Shown: positions 17,040 to 26,627, counted from the first letter of the stretch. The stretch: 35,448 nt of DNA from CAYYNQ01 sp964473105 (GCA_964473105.1 CAYYNQ010000008.1:1-35448), one strand, 5' to 3'. A program made the numbers and translations. The notes: generated by a model from the sequence alone, not told the origin.

Positions 17040-18761
17040 TCATGATCTCACCCCTGCGGCGTTGAAGAGATTTTCAAGGATTATATGCTGGACACCTGAA
17101 CCTGGACGAATATCAATACTGTCAAGCAAAACACCCGCCCAGTCCATCCCGTAATTGGTGGCATAGGAAACCAGGGGGTTGTGACATCGTTCCTGCGTCA
17201 ATTGGTTCGGGTAAAGGGACGCATTCAGGAGCAGCAGACCATCCCTAAGTTTTTTGTCATTTTCCCGGAGCGCATGACTGAACCTGTCATGAATCACCGC
17301 ATAACCCCGCTCGACCCGTTCGATCAGCCTGTCGACAGCCCTGCAAACAGATGGATCCTTGACCTTGAGTCCGGATTTCAATTCACACAGGTCGGCCAGT
17401 TGATTCACCTTCAGGGATTCAATCCGACCCCGGCCCATGTCAGCCCCAAGACGATTGGACAACAGATTGAAAATGTCATTTTCAGCACCCTGGAAAATGA
17501 TGTCGGGAGGCAGGCCCATCTTTTCCAGAAACCGCTTCACCCGGGGTTCCAGCAACATAACCTCCGGTCGCGGCCAGCGGACAGGCCGAAATGCACCAAA
17601 TCGCTCATAAACCGCTTCCACCTGGACTAGATAGGTCGCCTCGCCCGGGCCAACCACCTGAGCCACCGTGGGCAGCAATGTGTCCTGAAGAAGCAGTCGG
17701 GTGACTACGTTCATGCTGAAACCGCCGGGCTGTTTCAGGCTGTTCCTAAGATCCGCCAGATGGATTTCACGCTCATGCCTGTCTTCGCCAGCAACGTCAC
17801 GCAGCAGACATGTGTCCTTATCCTTCAGCCGTATCGCCTGCCGAACTCCTCCATCACGGACCCTGAAAAGGTTGATGTCCATCTCCCTGCGGTGCAAAGT
17901 GGGTTTGAAACCAAAATCACGAATCCGTCCCGCCTTGCAAAGGATCTCTCGCGTGCTTTCCCCCGGATGTTCCAGTTCCTTTGCGGCGATGGTCACCGCC
18001 CGCTGCTGGACCCAGTTCATGAAAGGGGAAACAATCACAAGACCCGAACCACGAAGCAATCTCAGCAGGGTGCTGCAGAAAGCAGACTCGATATCGTATC
18101 CTGAACCGTATTTATTCTCGATCCAGTCTAGGACCTCGCTGCGATATTCCGTGGAATGGGTGGTTTCATGAACAAGCCGTGATAATTGGGGACCGGTCTT
18201 GTTCGTCTGGATCCCTCCCACCATCGCCCCCGGGGTCATTCCACGATTATCCATCGCAAAACACACCAAAGAACCCTCCCTACCCAACCAGGAAGTATTT
18301 CTGATTTCCTCAAGGTCGTGATCTTCTGATGCGACCCAGAAAACAGGAACCACCCCCTTCCCTTCCCGCTTCTTTTCCAGATCCCGGGCCAGCCTTACGG
18401 CAGCGATCGCCTTGTAGAGAACGAGCAACGGCCCGGCTGCAAGGCCCGGCTGCTGTCCCGTGACAACGACAACCGTCCCACACCGCGACAGCTTCCGGAT
18501 GGAATTCAGGCTTACCCCGTCAGCACCCCATTCCCGATGTTTTTCAATCAGTTCATGAATAGCTTCACCTGGAATCTCCGGCATATCCCGAAGTCGTTCG
18601 TCAATACAGTCCCCGATTTGAGATGGATGGCGATGCAGCCGAACAGCGGGCGAGAGCCCGGCAGGCCGTTCTTGCGTCCGAGTGTTGGGCGAAGACATGT
18701 TCATCCACGCCCAGAGGGCTTCAGGATAGGAAACTTTTTGGGCTGATGTGGGACCAGTCAT
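17040..18761 (-). CDS. bshC: Bacillithiol biosynthesis cysteine-adding enzyme BshC
   Basis: Putative cysteine ligase that completes bacillithiol (Cys-GlcN-malate), a cytoplasmic redox thiol. Family signatures: VVTGQQPGLAAGPLLVLYKAIAAVRLA, the VPVFWVASEDHDLEEI core, and the later LLQDTLLPTVAQVVGPGEATYL, then the C-terminal coiled-coil region ending ENLFNAAGVRS. The frame opens at GTG 18827 (595 residues), too long compared with about 540 for the family. The ATG at 18761 (573 residues) is taken; ATGs about 60 bases further in are also possible, and no RBS decides. Heads the kdsD-gmd group. bshA and bshB are not in the window. Confidence 0.92.
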   Translation of the reverse strand: MTGPTSAQKVSYPEALWAWMNMSSPNTRTQERPAGLSPAVRLHRHPSQIGDCIDERLRDMPEIPGEAIHELIEKHREWGADGVSLNSIRKLSRCGTVVVVTGQQPGLAAGPLLVLYKAIAAVRLARDLEKKREGKGVVPVFWVASEDHDLEEIRNTSWLGREGSLVCFAMDNRGMTPGAMVGGIQTNKTGPQLSRLVHETTHSTEYRSEVLDWIENKYGSGYDIESAFCSTLLRLLRGSGLVIVSPFMNWVQQRAVTIAAKELEHPGESTREILCKAGRIRDFGFKPTLHRREMDINLFRVRDGGVRQAIRLKDKDTCLLRDVAGEDRHEREIHLADLRNSLKQPGGFSMNVVTRLLLQDTLLPTVAQVVGPGEATYLVQVEAVYERFGAFRPVRWPRPEVMLLEPRVKRFLEKMGLPPDIIFQGAENDIFNLLSNRLGADMGRGRIESLKVNQLADLCELKSGLKVKDPSVCRAVDRLIERVERGYAVIHDRFSHALRENDKKLRDGLLLLNASLYPNQLTQERCHNPLVSYATNYGMDWAGVLLDSIDIRPGSGVQHIILENLFNAAGVRS

Positions 18762-18838
18762 AAATACTTTCGATCCATCAACTTGATAAATGGGGCCGAC
18801 CCAAGATCCGGCAGACACGACATACACCCCGAATATCT

Positions 18839-18855
18839 GAACTCAATGACAGTTC
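18839..18855. promoter_or_regulatory. Inverted repeat GAACT-N7-AGTTC between bshC and the NtrC-type regulator
   Basis: Perfect five-base arms in the AT-rich divergent intergenic region, 78 bases before the chosen bshC start. Possible operator for bshC or for the divergent regulator gene; no known factor is matched. Confidence 0.22.
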
Positions 18856-19038
18856 TCGCGCAAGATATTTAGGTTTTTCAATGAGTGTCAGATTTTTGGA
18901 TTCGCCAATATTTTGACATCTTGCCTTGATTAATTGACGGGATATTGTCTCCATGTTGATGTTTAGAAATCAATTTCATGGATCATGTAACGTTGATATC
19001 ACAATCATTATATAGAATCAGGAAATATCTGGAGTTTT

Positions 19039-20442
19039 ATGATGGCTGATGCTGGAAACAATAAGGGCCGTGTCCTCGTGATCGATGATGAGCAGACTAT
19101 CCGGGATATCCTGCTCAACCTGCTGACAGGCGAAGGGTTCGAGGTTGAAATGGCGGATGACGGGGATGTCGGGATTAAAAAGCTGGAATCTGAAACTTAC
19201 GATATTGTGATCACAGATTTGAAAATGGAACGGGTCGACGGCCTCGAGGTACTGCGTGCGGTCAATGAGTTGAATAGCTACACGCTGGGGATCGTCGCAA
19301 CAGGTTATGGCTCGATCGACTCGGCGATCGAGGCTCTGAGGCTTGGTGCGTTCGATTACATCACCAAACCATTCCATCTGGATGAAATCAAGATTCTGAT
19401 GAGTAAGGCACGTGAATTCCAGTTACTGACGACTGAGAATCGGAAACTCAAGAAAGAGCTGAAGCGGAGTGCGGGACAGGATGTCATCATCGGAAAATCA
19501 CCCCAGATGGAAAATCTCAACAAACTGATCCGGACCGTTGCCGACAGTGATTCAACCATACTCATCCTGGGAGAAAGCGGAACCGGCAAGGAACTCGTAG
19601 CTCATGCGACCCACGACTACTCAGAGCGGACGGACAAGCAGCTGATTCCGGTCAACTGCGGTGCCATTCCAAAGGACCTGCTTGAGAGTGAACTGTTCGG
19701 CCATGTCAAAGGTGCCTTCACCGGCGCCACGATGAATCGCGTTGGCCGGTTTGAAATGGCCGATGGCGGAACCATCTTCCTGGATGAGATAGGCGAGATG
19801 AGACCAAAGCTAAAGGTGAAACTCCTGAGAGTCCTGCAGGAACAGACCTTCGAACCACTGGGTTCGACCCAGACCCGGAAAGTCAACGTCCGGATCATCG
19901 CTGCCACAAACCGGGGTCTCGAAAAGGAGGTCGAGGAGGGTCACTTTCGCGAAGACCTGTTTTATCGGCTGGATGTCATCCCACTGAATATCTCGCCACT
20001 ACGCGAGAGGATTGATGACATTCCCCTGCTTATCGTAAATTTCATCGAACAATTCAACAGATCGAAGGGCCGAAAGATCACCGGTTTCAGTACAGAGGCC
20101 CAGAACCTGCTGCTCGGTTATGGTTGGCCTAGCAATGTTCGGGAACTGGAAAATCTGGTCGAGCGAATGGCGATTCTCAATACCGAAGGGGAGATCGATA
20201 TCGAGCAGCTGCCTGAAAAATTCCGTGACGGGGTAATCCCGGTCGTCCCGACGGCTAGAACAATCGTCGAAATACGGGATTCCGGTGTTGATTCTAGCAA
20301 GCTGGTGGAAAAATTCGAGACACATTTGATCAAGCTTGCGCTGGAAAATGCGAATGGCACAAAGAACCGGGCGGCGGAGTTTTTAAACATGAAGCGTACA
20401 ACATTCGTTGAAAAAATGCGTAAACGGGGCTTCCTGAACTAA
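19039..20442 (+). CDS. NtrC-family sigma54-dependent response regulator
   Basis: 467 residues. Receiver domain 10-125 with the acidic pair DDE, phospho-acceptor D60 (DIVITDLKM) and K110. AAA+ sigma54-activation domain about 147-380 with Walker A GESGTGKE (178-185), the sigma54 contact loop GAFTGA (225-230), Walker B GGTIFLDEIGE and the R-finger region FREDLFYRLDVIPL. A Fis-type helix-turn-helix (NRAAEFLNMKRTTFVEKMRKRG) ends the protein. It activates sigma54 promoters when phosphorylated. No histidine kinase is adjacent, so it is an orphan here. GGAG precedes a double ATG (19039/19042). Targets unknown. Confidence 0.95.
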   Translation: MMADAGNNKGRVLVIDDEQTIRDILLNLLTGEGFEVEMADDGDVGIKKLESETYDIVITDLKMERVDGLEVLRAVNELNSYTLGIVATGYGSIDSAIEALRLGAFDYITKPFHLDEIKILMSKAREFQLLTTENRKLKKELKRSAGQDVIIGKSPQMENLNKLIRTVADSDSTILILGESGTGKELVAHATHDYSERTDKQLIPVNCGAIPKDLLESELFGHVKGAFTGATMNRVGRFEMADGGTIFLDEIGEMRPKLKVKLLRVLQEQTFEPLGSTQTRKVNVRIIAATNRGLEKEVEEGHFREDLFYRLDVIPLNISPLRERIDDIPLLIVNFIEQFNRSKGRKITGFSTEAQNLLLGYGWPSNVRELENLVERMAILNTEGEIDIEQLPEKFRDGVIPVVPTARTIVEIRDSGVDSSKLVEKFETHLIKLALENANGTKNRAAEFLNMKRTTFVEKMRKRGFLN

Positions 20443-20497
20443 ACCCGGCATCCCTGTCGACATGCCGAATCCGCAATTTATATCAACGGTCCCCTCC

Positions 20498-20521
20498 CCC
20501 TGTACATTCCTGAACACAGGG
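20498..20521. terminator. Weak hairpin in a convergent gap
   Basis: CCCTGT/ACAGGG with a 12-base loop between the convergent regulator gene and the exported repeat protein gene. No T-run on either strand, so terminator function is doubtful. Confidence 0.2.
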
Positions 20522-20535
20522 AAGGTTTCGGTGAA

Positions 20536-22257
20536 TTATACACCCAGATCGAGGGGTTTGACTTCGATCTTCGCCCCGTGCAGAACCTGAACGGCGACGT
20601 CGTTCTTTTTCCCGAGAAGTGAACGGCCCTCAACCGCCACATCGGTAGTCACCGTCAGGAAAACAGGGTCCATTCGTTCGAACCAGAATGATGCCTGGCC
20701 GGCCTGGCGCTTCATGCGGTAGACAATTCGCGCTAACGTCCCGTCGGGATAAATCCTCGGCCCACGAATTGACCCGACCGCGTAATCAATATAGCCCTGA
20801 TCCGAGTGGGCTTCATTCTTACCGTGTATATCAAACGGGAAATGATCATGAAAATCCCCATCAAATATATTGATACCCGTCTTGATATAATTTTCTTCAT
20901 CAGCATCCAGGATCTTGATACTACCGGGATCGTAACGGATCCTGAATTTTAATTCATCAAATGCCACTCCGGACGGGTTCAGCAGGACGATGTCAGCATA
21001 GGACACCTCCCCGGTCCCGACAAACCGACTTGGCGTAATGACTGCAAGCCTGATTCGCTGACTATCCCCCCCGATCTCTTCGAAATATCCCGAGCGAATA
21101 TCCTCTGCCATGACCATCCCAGCTCCATTGCGGGACAGGCTGTCGGGAGTTATTTTTACGCGGGCATTCACTCTCAGGTTACTGCCCAAACCCGTTTGCT
21201 TGAGAATATCCCTTCCATTGGCCAGAATAACAGACGGATATTCATCCTCCGTCGAGAGTTCAATCGCCGTTTCAAAGGAGGGCTTTAAAGCTTTCCAGTG
21301 AAAATGGGCAAGATTATAGATGGCTTCGGGGTCTATGGGATCACGTACCCTGCCCTTGACACGGATTTGGCCTTTCTCACGCCAGACCTTGACCTCAGTT
21401 CCGGAATACAGATTACCCTCGATGGGTGACAGGTCCACCCATACAGGGTCGACCAGCTTCGGGTCATACCGGATCCACAGATCAAATATTTCGATCATCT
21501 CGTCACCCGGCCGGTAACCCATCAGGGATGTCTGGAATGAATCCCCGACCCTTTGAACATAATTCGAGGGATCAAAAAAGATTGCACTGGATTTGACCGA
21601 CTGATGTATCTTGATATCCGGCAGGCTGACAGCCTTGGAGCCACGAGCGGTAATGCGTCCGCCACGGCGACGGCCTTCACGCTTCACCACTGTGGATTTC
21701 CCCTGTGGCCTTGCGCGCTGGGAACCATCACCACCGCCGATCTTCTCCTCCTGACCGGTTGTTTCCGACGATGATGACGTTGTAATTGAACGTCGATCGC
21801 GTCCGCTTCGGCCGCGCTCACGCCCCCTGTCACGACCGCGGTCCCGGCCACGCCTCCGGCTACCGCTGTAATCGCTGTTATAATCTTTGTCACGCCCACG
21901 AGCGCGGCTGCGACTGCGTCCCCTATCTCGATCCCGTGACGAGCGCCTGCCTGAATAGCGATCATCCCTGGACCGACTGCGTGAACGGGACCTGGAACTA
22001 CGGCCCCGATCGGATTCAACATTGCTCCGCCCGCCAAAGCTGGATGAATTCAGGGAACGGCTGCCCCGTTTGGAATTCCCCAAGGAGCTTCTGCCCTGGG
22101 TCCAGCAAACCGTCTGAAACGTGAAAAAAAGGCAGAAAACAAAGAGTATGTACCGGGCCAACCTTATACGTGCAACTGGCGCGGAACATCGGATATAAAG
22201 TGATTTGACGGTTCTCAAATTGTGATTTTTCCCTGTCAACTTGTCGTCCCCCCCCAT
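20536..22257 (-). CDS. Exported cohesin-like protein with Arg-Ser/Arg-Asp repeat region
   Basis: 573 residues. A basic N-terminus is followed by a hydrophobic signal segment (about 36-50, YILFVFCLFFTFQTV), then a Ser/Gly linker. Residues about 80-157 are almost entirely Arg with Ser, Asp and Gly (SRSRSRSRSRDD, RDRDRGRSRSRARGRD, GRDRGRERGR), like eukaryotic SR-protein RS domains. After a second basic linker, two beta-rich segments resemble cohesin-type domains: about 223-335 (FFDPSNYVQRVGDSFQTSL ... LWIRYDPKLVDP) and about 400-540 (FVGTGEVSYADIVLLNPSG ... FRIRYDPGSIKIL). Probably an envelope or secreted protein. Family not recognised as a whole. The n-region is long, so the true start may lie inside. 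It follows nadB by 32 bases. Confidence 0.8.
   Translation of the reverse strand: MGGDDKLTGKNHNLRTVKSLYIRCSAPVARIRLARYILFVFCLFFTFQTVCWTQGRSSLGNSKRGSRSLNSSSFGGRSNVESDRGRSSRSRSRSRSRDDRYSGRRSSRDRDRGRSRSRARGRDKDYNSDYSGSRRRGRDRGRDRGRERGRSGRDRRSITTSSSSETTGQEEKIGGGDGSQRARPQGKSTVVKREGRRRGGRITARGSKAVSLPDIKIHQSVKSSAIFFDPSNYVQRVGDSFQTSLMGYRPGDEMIEIFDLWIRYDPKLVDPVWVDLSPIEGNLYSGTEVKVWREKGQIRVKGRVRDPIDPEAIYNLAHFHWKALKPSFETAIELSTEDEYPSVILANGRDILKQTGLGSNLRVNARVKITPDSLSRNGAGMVMAEDIRSGYFEEIGGDSQRIRLAVITPSRFVGTGEVSYADIVLLNPSGVAFDELKFRIRYDPGSIKILDADEENYIKTGINIFDGDFHDHFPFDIHGKNEAHSDQGYIDYAVGSIRGPRIYPDGTLARIVYRMKRQAGQASFWFERMDPVFLTVTTDVAVEGRSLLGKKNDVAVQVLHGAKIEVKPLDLGV
21787..22020 (-). repeat. RS/RD-dipeptide-coding repeat region
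   Basis: About 234 bases coding nearly uninterrupted Arg-Ser, Arg-Asp and Gly-Arg dipeptides inside the exported protein. Arg codons are mixed (CGT, CGC, CGG, CGA), so the protein pattern, not a simple DNA microsatellite, is conserved. Confidence 0.75.
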
Positions 22258-22289
22258 CCAATCTGTCTAACTCAAGCCAATGATTCAAT

Positions 22290-23882
22290 CTATTCAAACC
22301 GACTGGAATCATTCTCGGCAAGATAGTGACAACCCCGGCTAAAACGGTTCCGCCGTGCGGCGTAAAGTATTGAAAGTGAGGCCTGTACGCCGTTCCTCAA
22401 TCCGATAAGGTGCTCATCCAGCCTCGTCTGAGCATAAAACGCCTCCACTTCATCCTGCAGTTCACGAAGGATCCTGCTGGCCCTGGAAAGATACCGGGGT
22501 GTACGTATCAAGCCCACATAATTCCACATTGTGTACTTGATGGTTAACCAGTCCTGCAAAATCAGTGCCGAATCGGTGGGTTCATTCATATCCGCCCAAG
22601 GATCAACGGCCGGAAAATCCCCACCTGCGGGATGCTTGAGGGCCTCCATGATTGACCGAGCGGAACGAACACCCAAGACCAGTCCCTCAAGCAGGGATGT
22701 CGATGCCAGACGATTCGCCCCATGCAATCCTGTACAGGCAACCTCCCCAACCGCCCATAAACCATTCAACGATGTCCTGCCATACAAGTCTGTCGCCACG
22801 CCACCACAGCAGTAATGCGCTGCCGGCACGACCGGAATAGGATCCTGTGTAATATCGACGCCCAGAGTCAGGCAAGCCCCCGTGATGGTCGGAAACCGCT
22901 GTCGGATCCAGTCGGCATTCTTGTGGGATATGTCCAGATAGACACAGGGGTTATTCCCTTCGATTAACTCTTCATGAATTGCACGTGCCACAACATCCCG
23001 CGGCGCCAGCGAACCTGACTCGTGATAATGGTGCATGAATTCATTTCCGTCCTCGCGTATTAGGCGTGCCCCCTCGCCCCTCATGCTCTCTGAGATCAAA
23101 AATCTCGGGGAATGGGGATGATAAAATGTCGTCGGATGAAATTGTATATACTCAAGGTTCAGCAGCCTAACCCTCGCCCGATAGGCCATCGCGAGACCGT
23201 CTCCCCGGGCAGCGTCAGAATTGGTTGAATGCAGGTAAATCCCACCGACACCGCCCGTGGCCAATACGGTCTGACGAGCAAGAATGGTTTCAATCCTGTT
23301 CGATGTGATATCCAACACATAAGCGCCAAGGCACATGTTAGGCCTGTAAATATCAAGTTTTTGCCGCGAGTGATGATCAAGCGTCAAAAGATCGACGGCC
23401 AGCCACGGCGAAAGCAGCGTGATCCTGGGCTCCGCACAAACCGCCCTTTCGAGTGCATCATTGATATAGAAACCGGTCCGGTCCTTACAATGCAAAATCC
23501 GGGGCATGGAATGGGCCGCTTCCTCGGTGATGTTGAAACTTCCGTCCGGACGCCTATCAAAGTCTACACCTAGCTCATTTACAAGAATTTCCCTGACTAG
23601 TCCAGGTCCTTCGCAGGCCAGCATGCTGGCAGCCTCGGGCAGGGTTAACCCTGCTCCGGCCCGAATAATATCATCGGATAAAATCTCCGGTGAATCGCCA
23701 TCGGCGGTATAAATGATCCCGCCCTGGGCCCACCGGGTATTCTTGGAATCCGCATTGACACCCTGATGCAGGAGCACCACGTTGGCACCCCATTGAGCTG
23801 CCTTCAGTGCACAAACGGCCCCGGCGATACCGGCGCCAATGACCAGCACATCCGTCTTGATCAAAAGCCTTAACGCCCCCAC
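22290..23882 (-). CDS. nadB: L-aspartate oxidase
   Basis: FAD enzyme oxidising L-aspartate to iminoaspartate, first step of de novo NAD synthesis with NadA. 530 residues. FAD-binding VLVIGAGIAGAVCALKAAQWGANVVLLHQG near the N-terminus, NTRWAQGGI, the substrate/cap region LEYIQFHPTTFYH and RGEGARLI (with the conserved His and Arg), APRDVVARAI, VVPAAHYCCGGVATD and GLWAVGEVACTGLHGANRLASTSLLEGLV. The C-terminus carries RNRFSRGCHY where most NadB have SRGLHY. GTG start; a TTG 18 bases in is an alternative. nadA and nadC are not in view. Confidence 0.96.
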   Translation of the reverse strand: MGALRLLIKTDVLVIGAGIAGAVCALKAAQWGANVVLLHQGVNADSKNTRWAQGGIIYTADGDSPEILSDDIIRAGAGLTLPEAASMLACEGPGLVREILVNELGVDFDRRPDGSFNITEEAAHSMPRILHCKDRTGFYINDALERAVCAEPRITLLSPWLAVDLLTLDHHSRQKLDIYRPNMCLGAYVLDITSNRIETILARQTVLATGGVGGIYLHSTNSDAARGDGLAMAYRARVRLLNLEYIQFHPTTFYHPHSPRFLISESMRGEGARLIREDGNEFMHHYHESGSLAPRDVVARAIHEELIEGNNPCVYLDISHKNADWIRQRFPTITGACLTLGVDITQDPIPVVPAAHYCCGGVATDLYGRTSLNGLWAVGEVACTGLHGANRLASTSLLEGLVLGVRSARSIMEALKHPAGGDFPAVDPWADMNEPTDSALILQDWLTIKYTMWNYVGLIRTPRYLSRASRILRELQDEVEAFYAQTRLDEHLIGLRNGVQASLSILYAARRNRFSRGCHYLAENDSSRFE

Positions 23883-24051
23883 TTAACAAATGAATACAGA
23901 GATATCTTGACTTTTCCCCGTTCCGAACACCAGTTACAACTTACACGACCCAAAGGGATGATGTATAGAGACTCATCCCAATTATTAACGAAATCACAGG
24001 CGCCGCCTGACTTCAACCTCAAGACAACCCCCGAAAAAAACCGCCAGATGA

Positions 24052-25485
24052 TCAATCCGCATCTGTCAGTGAAGCCAGATCCCCATCACCACGATATTCC
24101 TTGAGCTTTCTCTGGAGAGTCCGGCGACTGATCCCGAGGACTCCGGAGGCAGCCGTAAGGTTGCCATCGTGTCGCTCGACGGCCTTTTCGATCGTAATTC
24201 GCTCGACCTGATGAAGGTCGAAAAGTCGCCCGTTGTCCTCAATCGATTCCGTCGCAATCATGCTCGATGGCAGATCGGACAATGAAATATTACGCCCGGC
24301 CGAAAATATCGAAACACGTTCCGCAAAATTACGCAATTCCCTGACATTCCCCGGCCAGGTATATTTAGCCATGACTTCCGATACCTCGGAGCTGACCCTC
24401 GGTGGCGGCGTACCCTGTTCCAGCACGAACCGCCTAAGAAAATGTTCGAAAATCGGGATGATATCCCTCTGCCTCTGGCGCAACGGGGGAACCTCAAGGC
24501 GAACAACATTAAGTCGATAATACAGATCCTCTCGGAACCTGCCCGCCTGAACCATGCTCTCGAGCCGCCTGTTTGTCGCCACGATTAATCTGAAATTAAC
24601 ACGAATCACTTCACGACCGCCGACACGGGTCAGCTCCCTTTTCTCCAGAACCCTCAACAGCTTGACCTGCATCGACAGTGGGATTTCACCGATTTCATCC
24701 AAAAATAACGTGCCGCCATCGGCAAGTTCCAATCGTCCAAGCGTCTGTTTTTCAGCGCCCGTAAAAGCACCCCGTTCATAACCAAACAGTTCGCTTTCCA
24801 AAAGTGATTCGGGCAATGCAGCACAATGAACCGCAATAAAGGGACGATTGGCCGCATCGGTCATGGACTGATGCAGCGTCTGGGCTACCACTTCCTTCCC
24901 AACTCCACTCTCACCCTCAATAAGGACGGTCGATTGCCTGGAACCCAGCTTTTCAACCAACTTCATCAATTCCTTCATGGCCCGGCTCTCAATCACAAAG
25001 TCACTTCCACCACCCTTGGCTGGTTCTTGAACCTCGACACGACGTCGCAGCACCTGGACCTCCCTGTCCATTTTACGGTGCTCCAGTACCTTGTTAATCT
25101 GGGCACGCATATCCTTCAGGTTAATCGGCTTTGTCAGGTAATTGAATGCACCATTCTTCAAAGCATCAACCGCCGTCTCTATAGTTCCATAAGCTGTCAG
25201 GAGAATGACATCCGGCGGATTATTCGCGTCTCGAGCCGTCTTAAGCACCTCAAGTCCGTCCATATCGGGCATCTGAAGATCCGTGATGACGAGATCGGGT
25301 GAATGCTTGCTGATTATCTTCACGGCTTCATATCCGCCAGCCGCAGTCATCACGGCATAGCCCTCTCTCCGACAAGCCTCCGCCATGGTCAATCGGTTAT
25401 CCTCTCGGTCGTCAACAACTAGAACCAGAAAATGACTCCTGTTTTCAGGAGTATCCTTGTCTGCCTTCAGGGCTGATTGGTTCAT
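24052..25485 (-). CDS. NtrC-family sigma54-dependent response regulator
   Basis: 477 residues from the ATG at 25485, which has GGAAGG seven bases upstream; the frame is open further, but that start is clearly signalled. Receiver domain 17-135 with VVDD, phospho-acceptor D69 (DLVITDLQM) and K119. AAA+ domain with Walker A GESGVGKE (191-198), GAFTGA (239-244), Walker B GGTLFLDEIGE and FREDLYYRLNVVRL. Terminal Fis-type HTH (NLTAASGVLGISRRTLQRKLKEY). Paralogous in architecture to the regulator at 19 kb. It lies 108 bases after an AraC-type gene; no kinase is adjacent. Confidence 0.95.
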   Translation of the reverse strand: MNQSALKADKDTPENRSHFLVLVVDDREDNRLTMAEACRREGYAVMTAAGGYEAVKIISKHSPDLVITDLQMPDMDGLEVLKTARDANNPPDVILLTAYGTIETAVDALKNGAFNYLTKPINLKDMRAQINKVLEHRKMDREVQVLRRRVEVQEPAKGGGSDFVIESRAMKELMKLVEKLGSRQSTVLIEGESGVGKEVVAQTLHQSMTDAANRPFIAVHCAALPESLLESELFGYERGAFTGAEKQTLGRLELADGGTLFLDEIGEIPLSMQVKLLRVLEKRELTRVGGREVIRVNFRLIVATNRRLESMVQAGRFREDLYYRLNVVRLEVPPLRQRQRDIIPIFEHFLRRFVLEQGTPPPRVSSEVSEVMAKYTWPGNVRELRNFAERVSIFSAGRNISLSDLPSSMIATESIEDNGRLFDLHQVERITIEKAVERHDGNLTAASGVLGISRRTLQRKLKEYRGDGDLASLTDAD

Positions 25486-25593
25486 TTCGGCACCTTCCAA
25501 TTCGATTCCAGACATCCCCCTTAAAGGGGCCTGCCAGTAAGGATGGCTTCCCCGCAGAGAAACCAACCCGATTTTTGGGTTTACCCGGTCATG

Positions 25594-26463
25594 TCATAAT
25601 CTCGGACTGTCCATCGTATTGCGATACTGGCTGGGGGTCAACTTTTTGAGCTCGAGAAACTTCCTGTTGAATTGCGAGAGGTTGTTGAATCCGGATGAGA
25701 AACAGATTTCCGCCACGGTCATATCACTCTCCAGAAGAAGCGAACATGCCCGACCGATCCTCAATTCGTTAATATAACGCGTAAAAGTCCTTCCGGTTGT
25801 TTTCTTGAAGAACCGGCTGAAGGTACTGGTGTCCATATGGACAAGAGTGGCAATATCCGGCTGCTTGAGTTCTTCGGTATAGTGGCGGTTAATATGACTG
25901 CACACCAAATCAATACGCTTGGATACACCAGGCTTGGGCAAGGAACTGAATCCAACGGATGCAAGCGTCACAAGGTCGGTGGAAACTGACAGAATGTGCA
26001 GGATCTCCAAAAGACCAAGTAGCTTCCCCATCCCGGCCGTATCATACATTTCCAAAAGCTTATGGTGGAGGACATCGCGCGTTGTCCCTGTCACTCGTAA
26101 TCCAAGGACAGACTTTTCGATAATATTACGTATACGAATCATCTCGGGACTTGAAAGGAATTTCTCGCCAAGAAATTCCTTATGAAACTGTGTCACGAGA
26201 AACTTTCTCTTCCTTCCACTTTCCTGCACTCGTGATTCAGAACACCACGTATGCGGCAAGTTGGGACCGATAAATATCATGTCACCATCATGATATTCGT
26301 CGATATGATCCCCAATGAATCGACGTCCTTCATCGTGCAGGATCAGGGTCAATTCACACTCAGGGTGAAAATGCCAGTTAAAGGGCAACTCTGTGTCAAC
26401 TCGCATGTACTGATGGAAAGAGGTATCATCAACATTAACAATTTTTGCGTAATTGGGTTTCAT
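25594..26463 (-). CDS. AraC-family regulator with N-terminal cupin domain
   Basis: 289 residues from the ATG at 26463, chosen because GGAAAG lies six bases upstream and the length is typical; the frame continues upstream without homology. The N-terminal beta-barrel is a cupin (HFHPECELTLI with H31, H33 and E37; YHDGDMIFIGPNLPHTW with H71), likely a sugar or ligand sensor. The C-terminal AraC/XylS double HTH includes DIATLVHMDTSTFSRFFKKTTGRTF and AEICFSSGFNNLSQFNRKF. Such regulators usually control carbohydrate use. The 107-base gap to the following NtrC-type gene does not show whether they share a transcript. Target unknown. Confidence 0.93.
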   Translation of the reverse strand: MKPNYAKIVNVDDTSFHQYMRVDTELPFNWHFHPECELTLILHDEGRRFIGDHIDEYHDGDMIFIGPNLPHTWCSESRVQESGRKRKFLVTQFHKEFLGEKFLSSPEMIRIRNIIEKSVLGLRVTGTTRDVLHHKLLEMYDTAGMGKLLGLLEILHILSVSTDLVTLASVGFSSLPKPGVSKRIDLVCSHINRHYTEELKQPDIATLVHMDTSTFSRFFKKTTGRTFTRYINELRIGRACSLLLESDMTVAEICFSSGFNNLSQFNRKFLELKKLTPSQYRNTMDSPRL

Positions 26464-26627
26464 GTTGTCTTTCCAAACCGTGCATTGCGGACCACTATCC
26501 GCCGAATACCGGGTTTTAGGCAAGCATTTCATGGCGGCGAAAAGCATCAAGGGATCGTCCGGGCTAAAATCATCAGAATCTCTCGGAATTTTTCGGGCTG
26601 ATCTGAAGGGGAATCCCGTCAAAGGGT

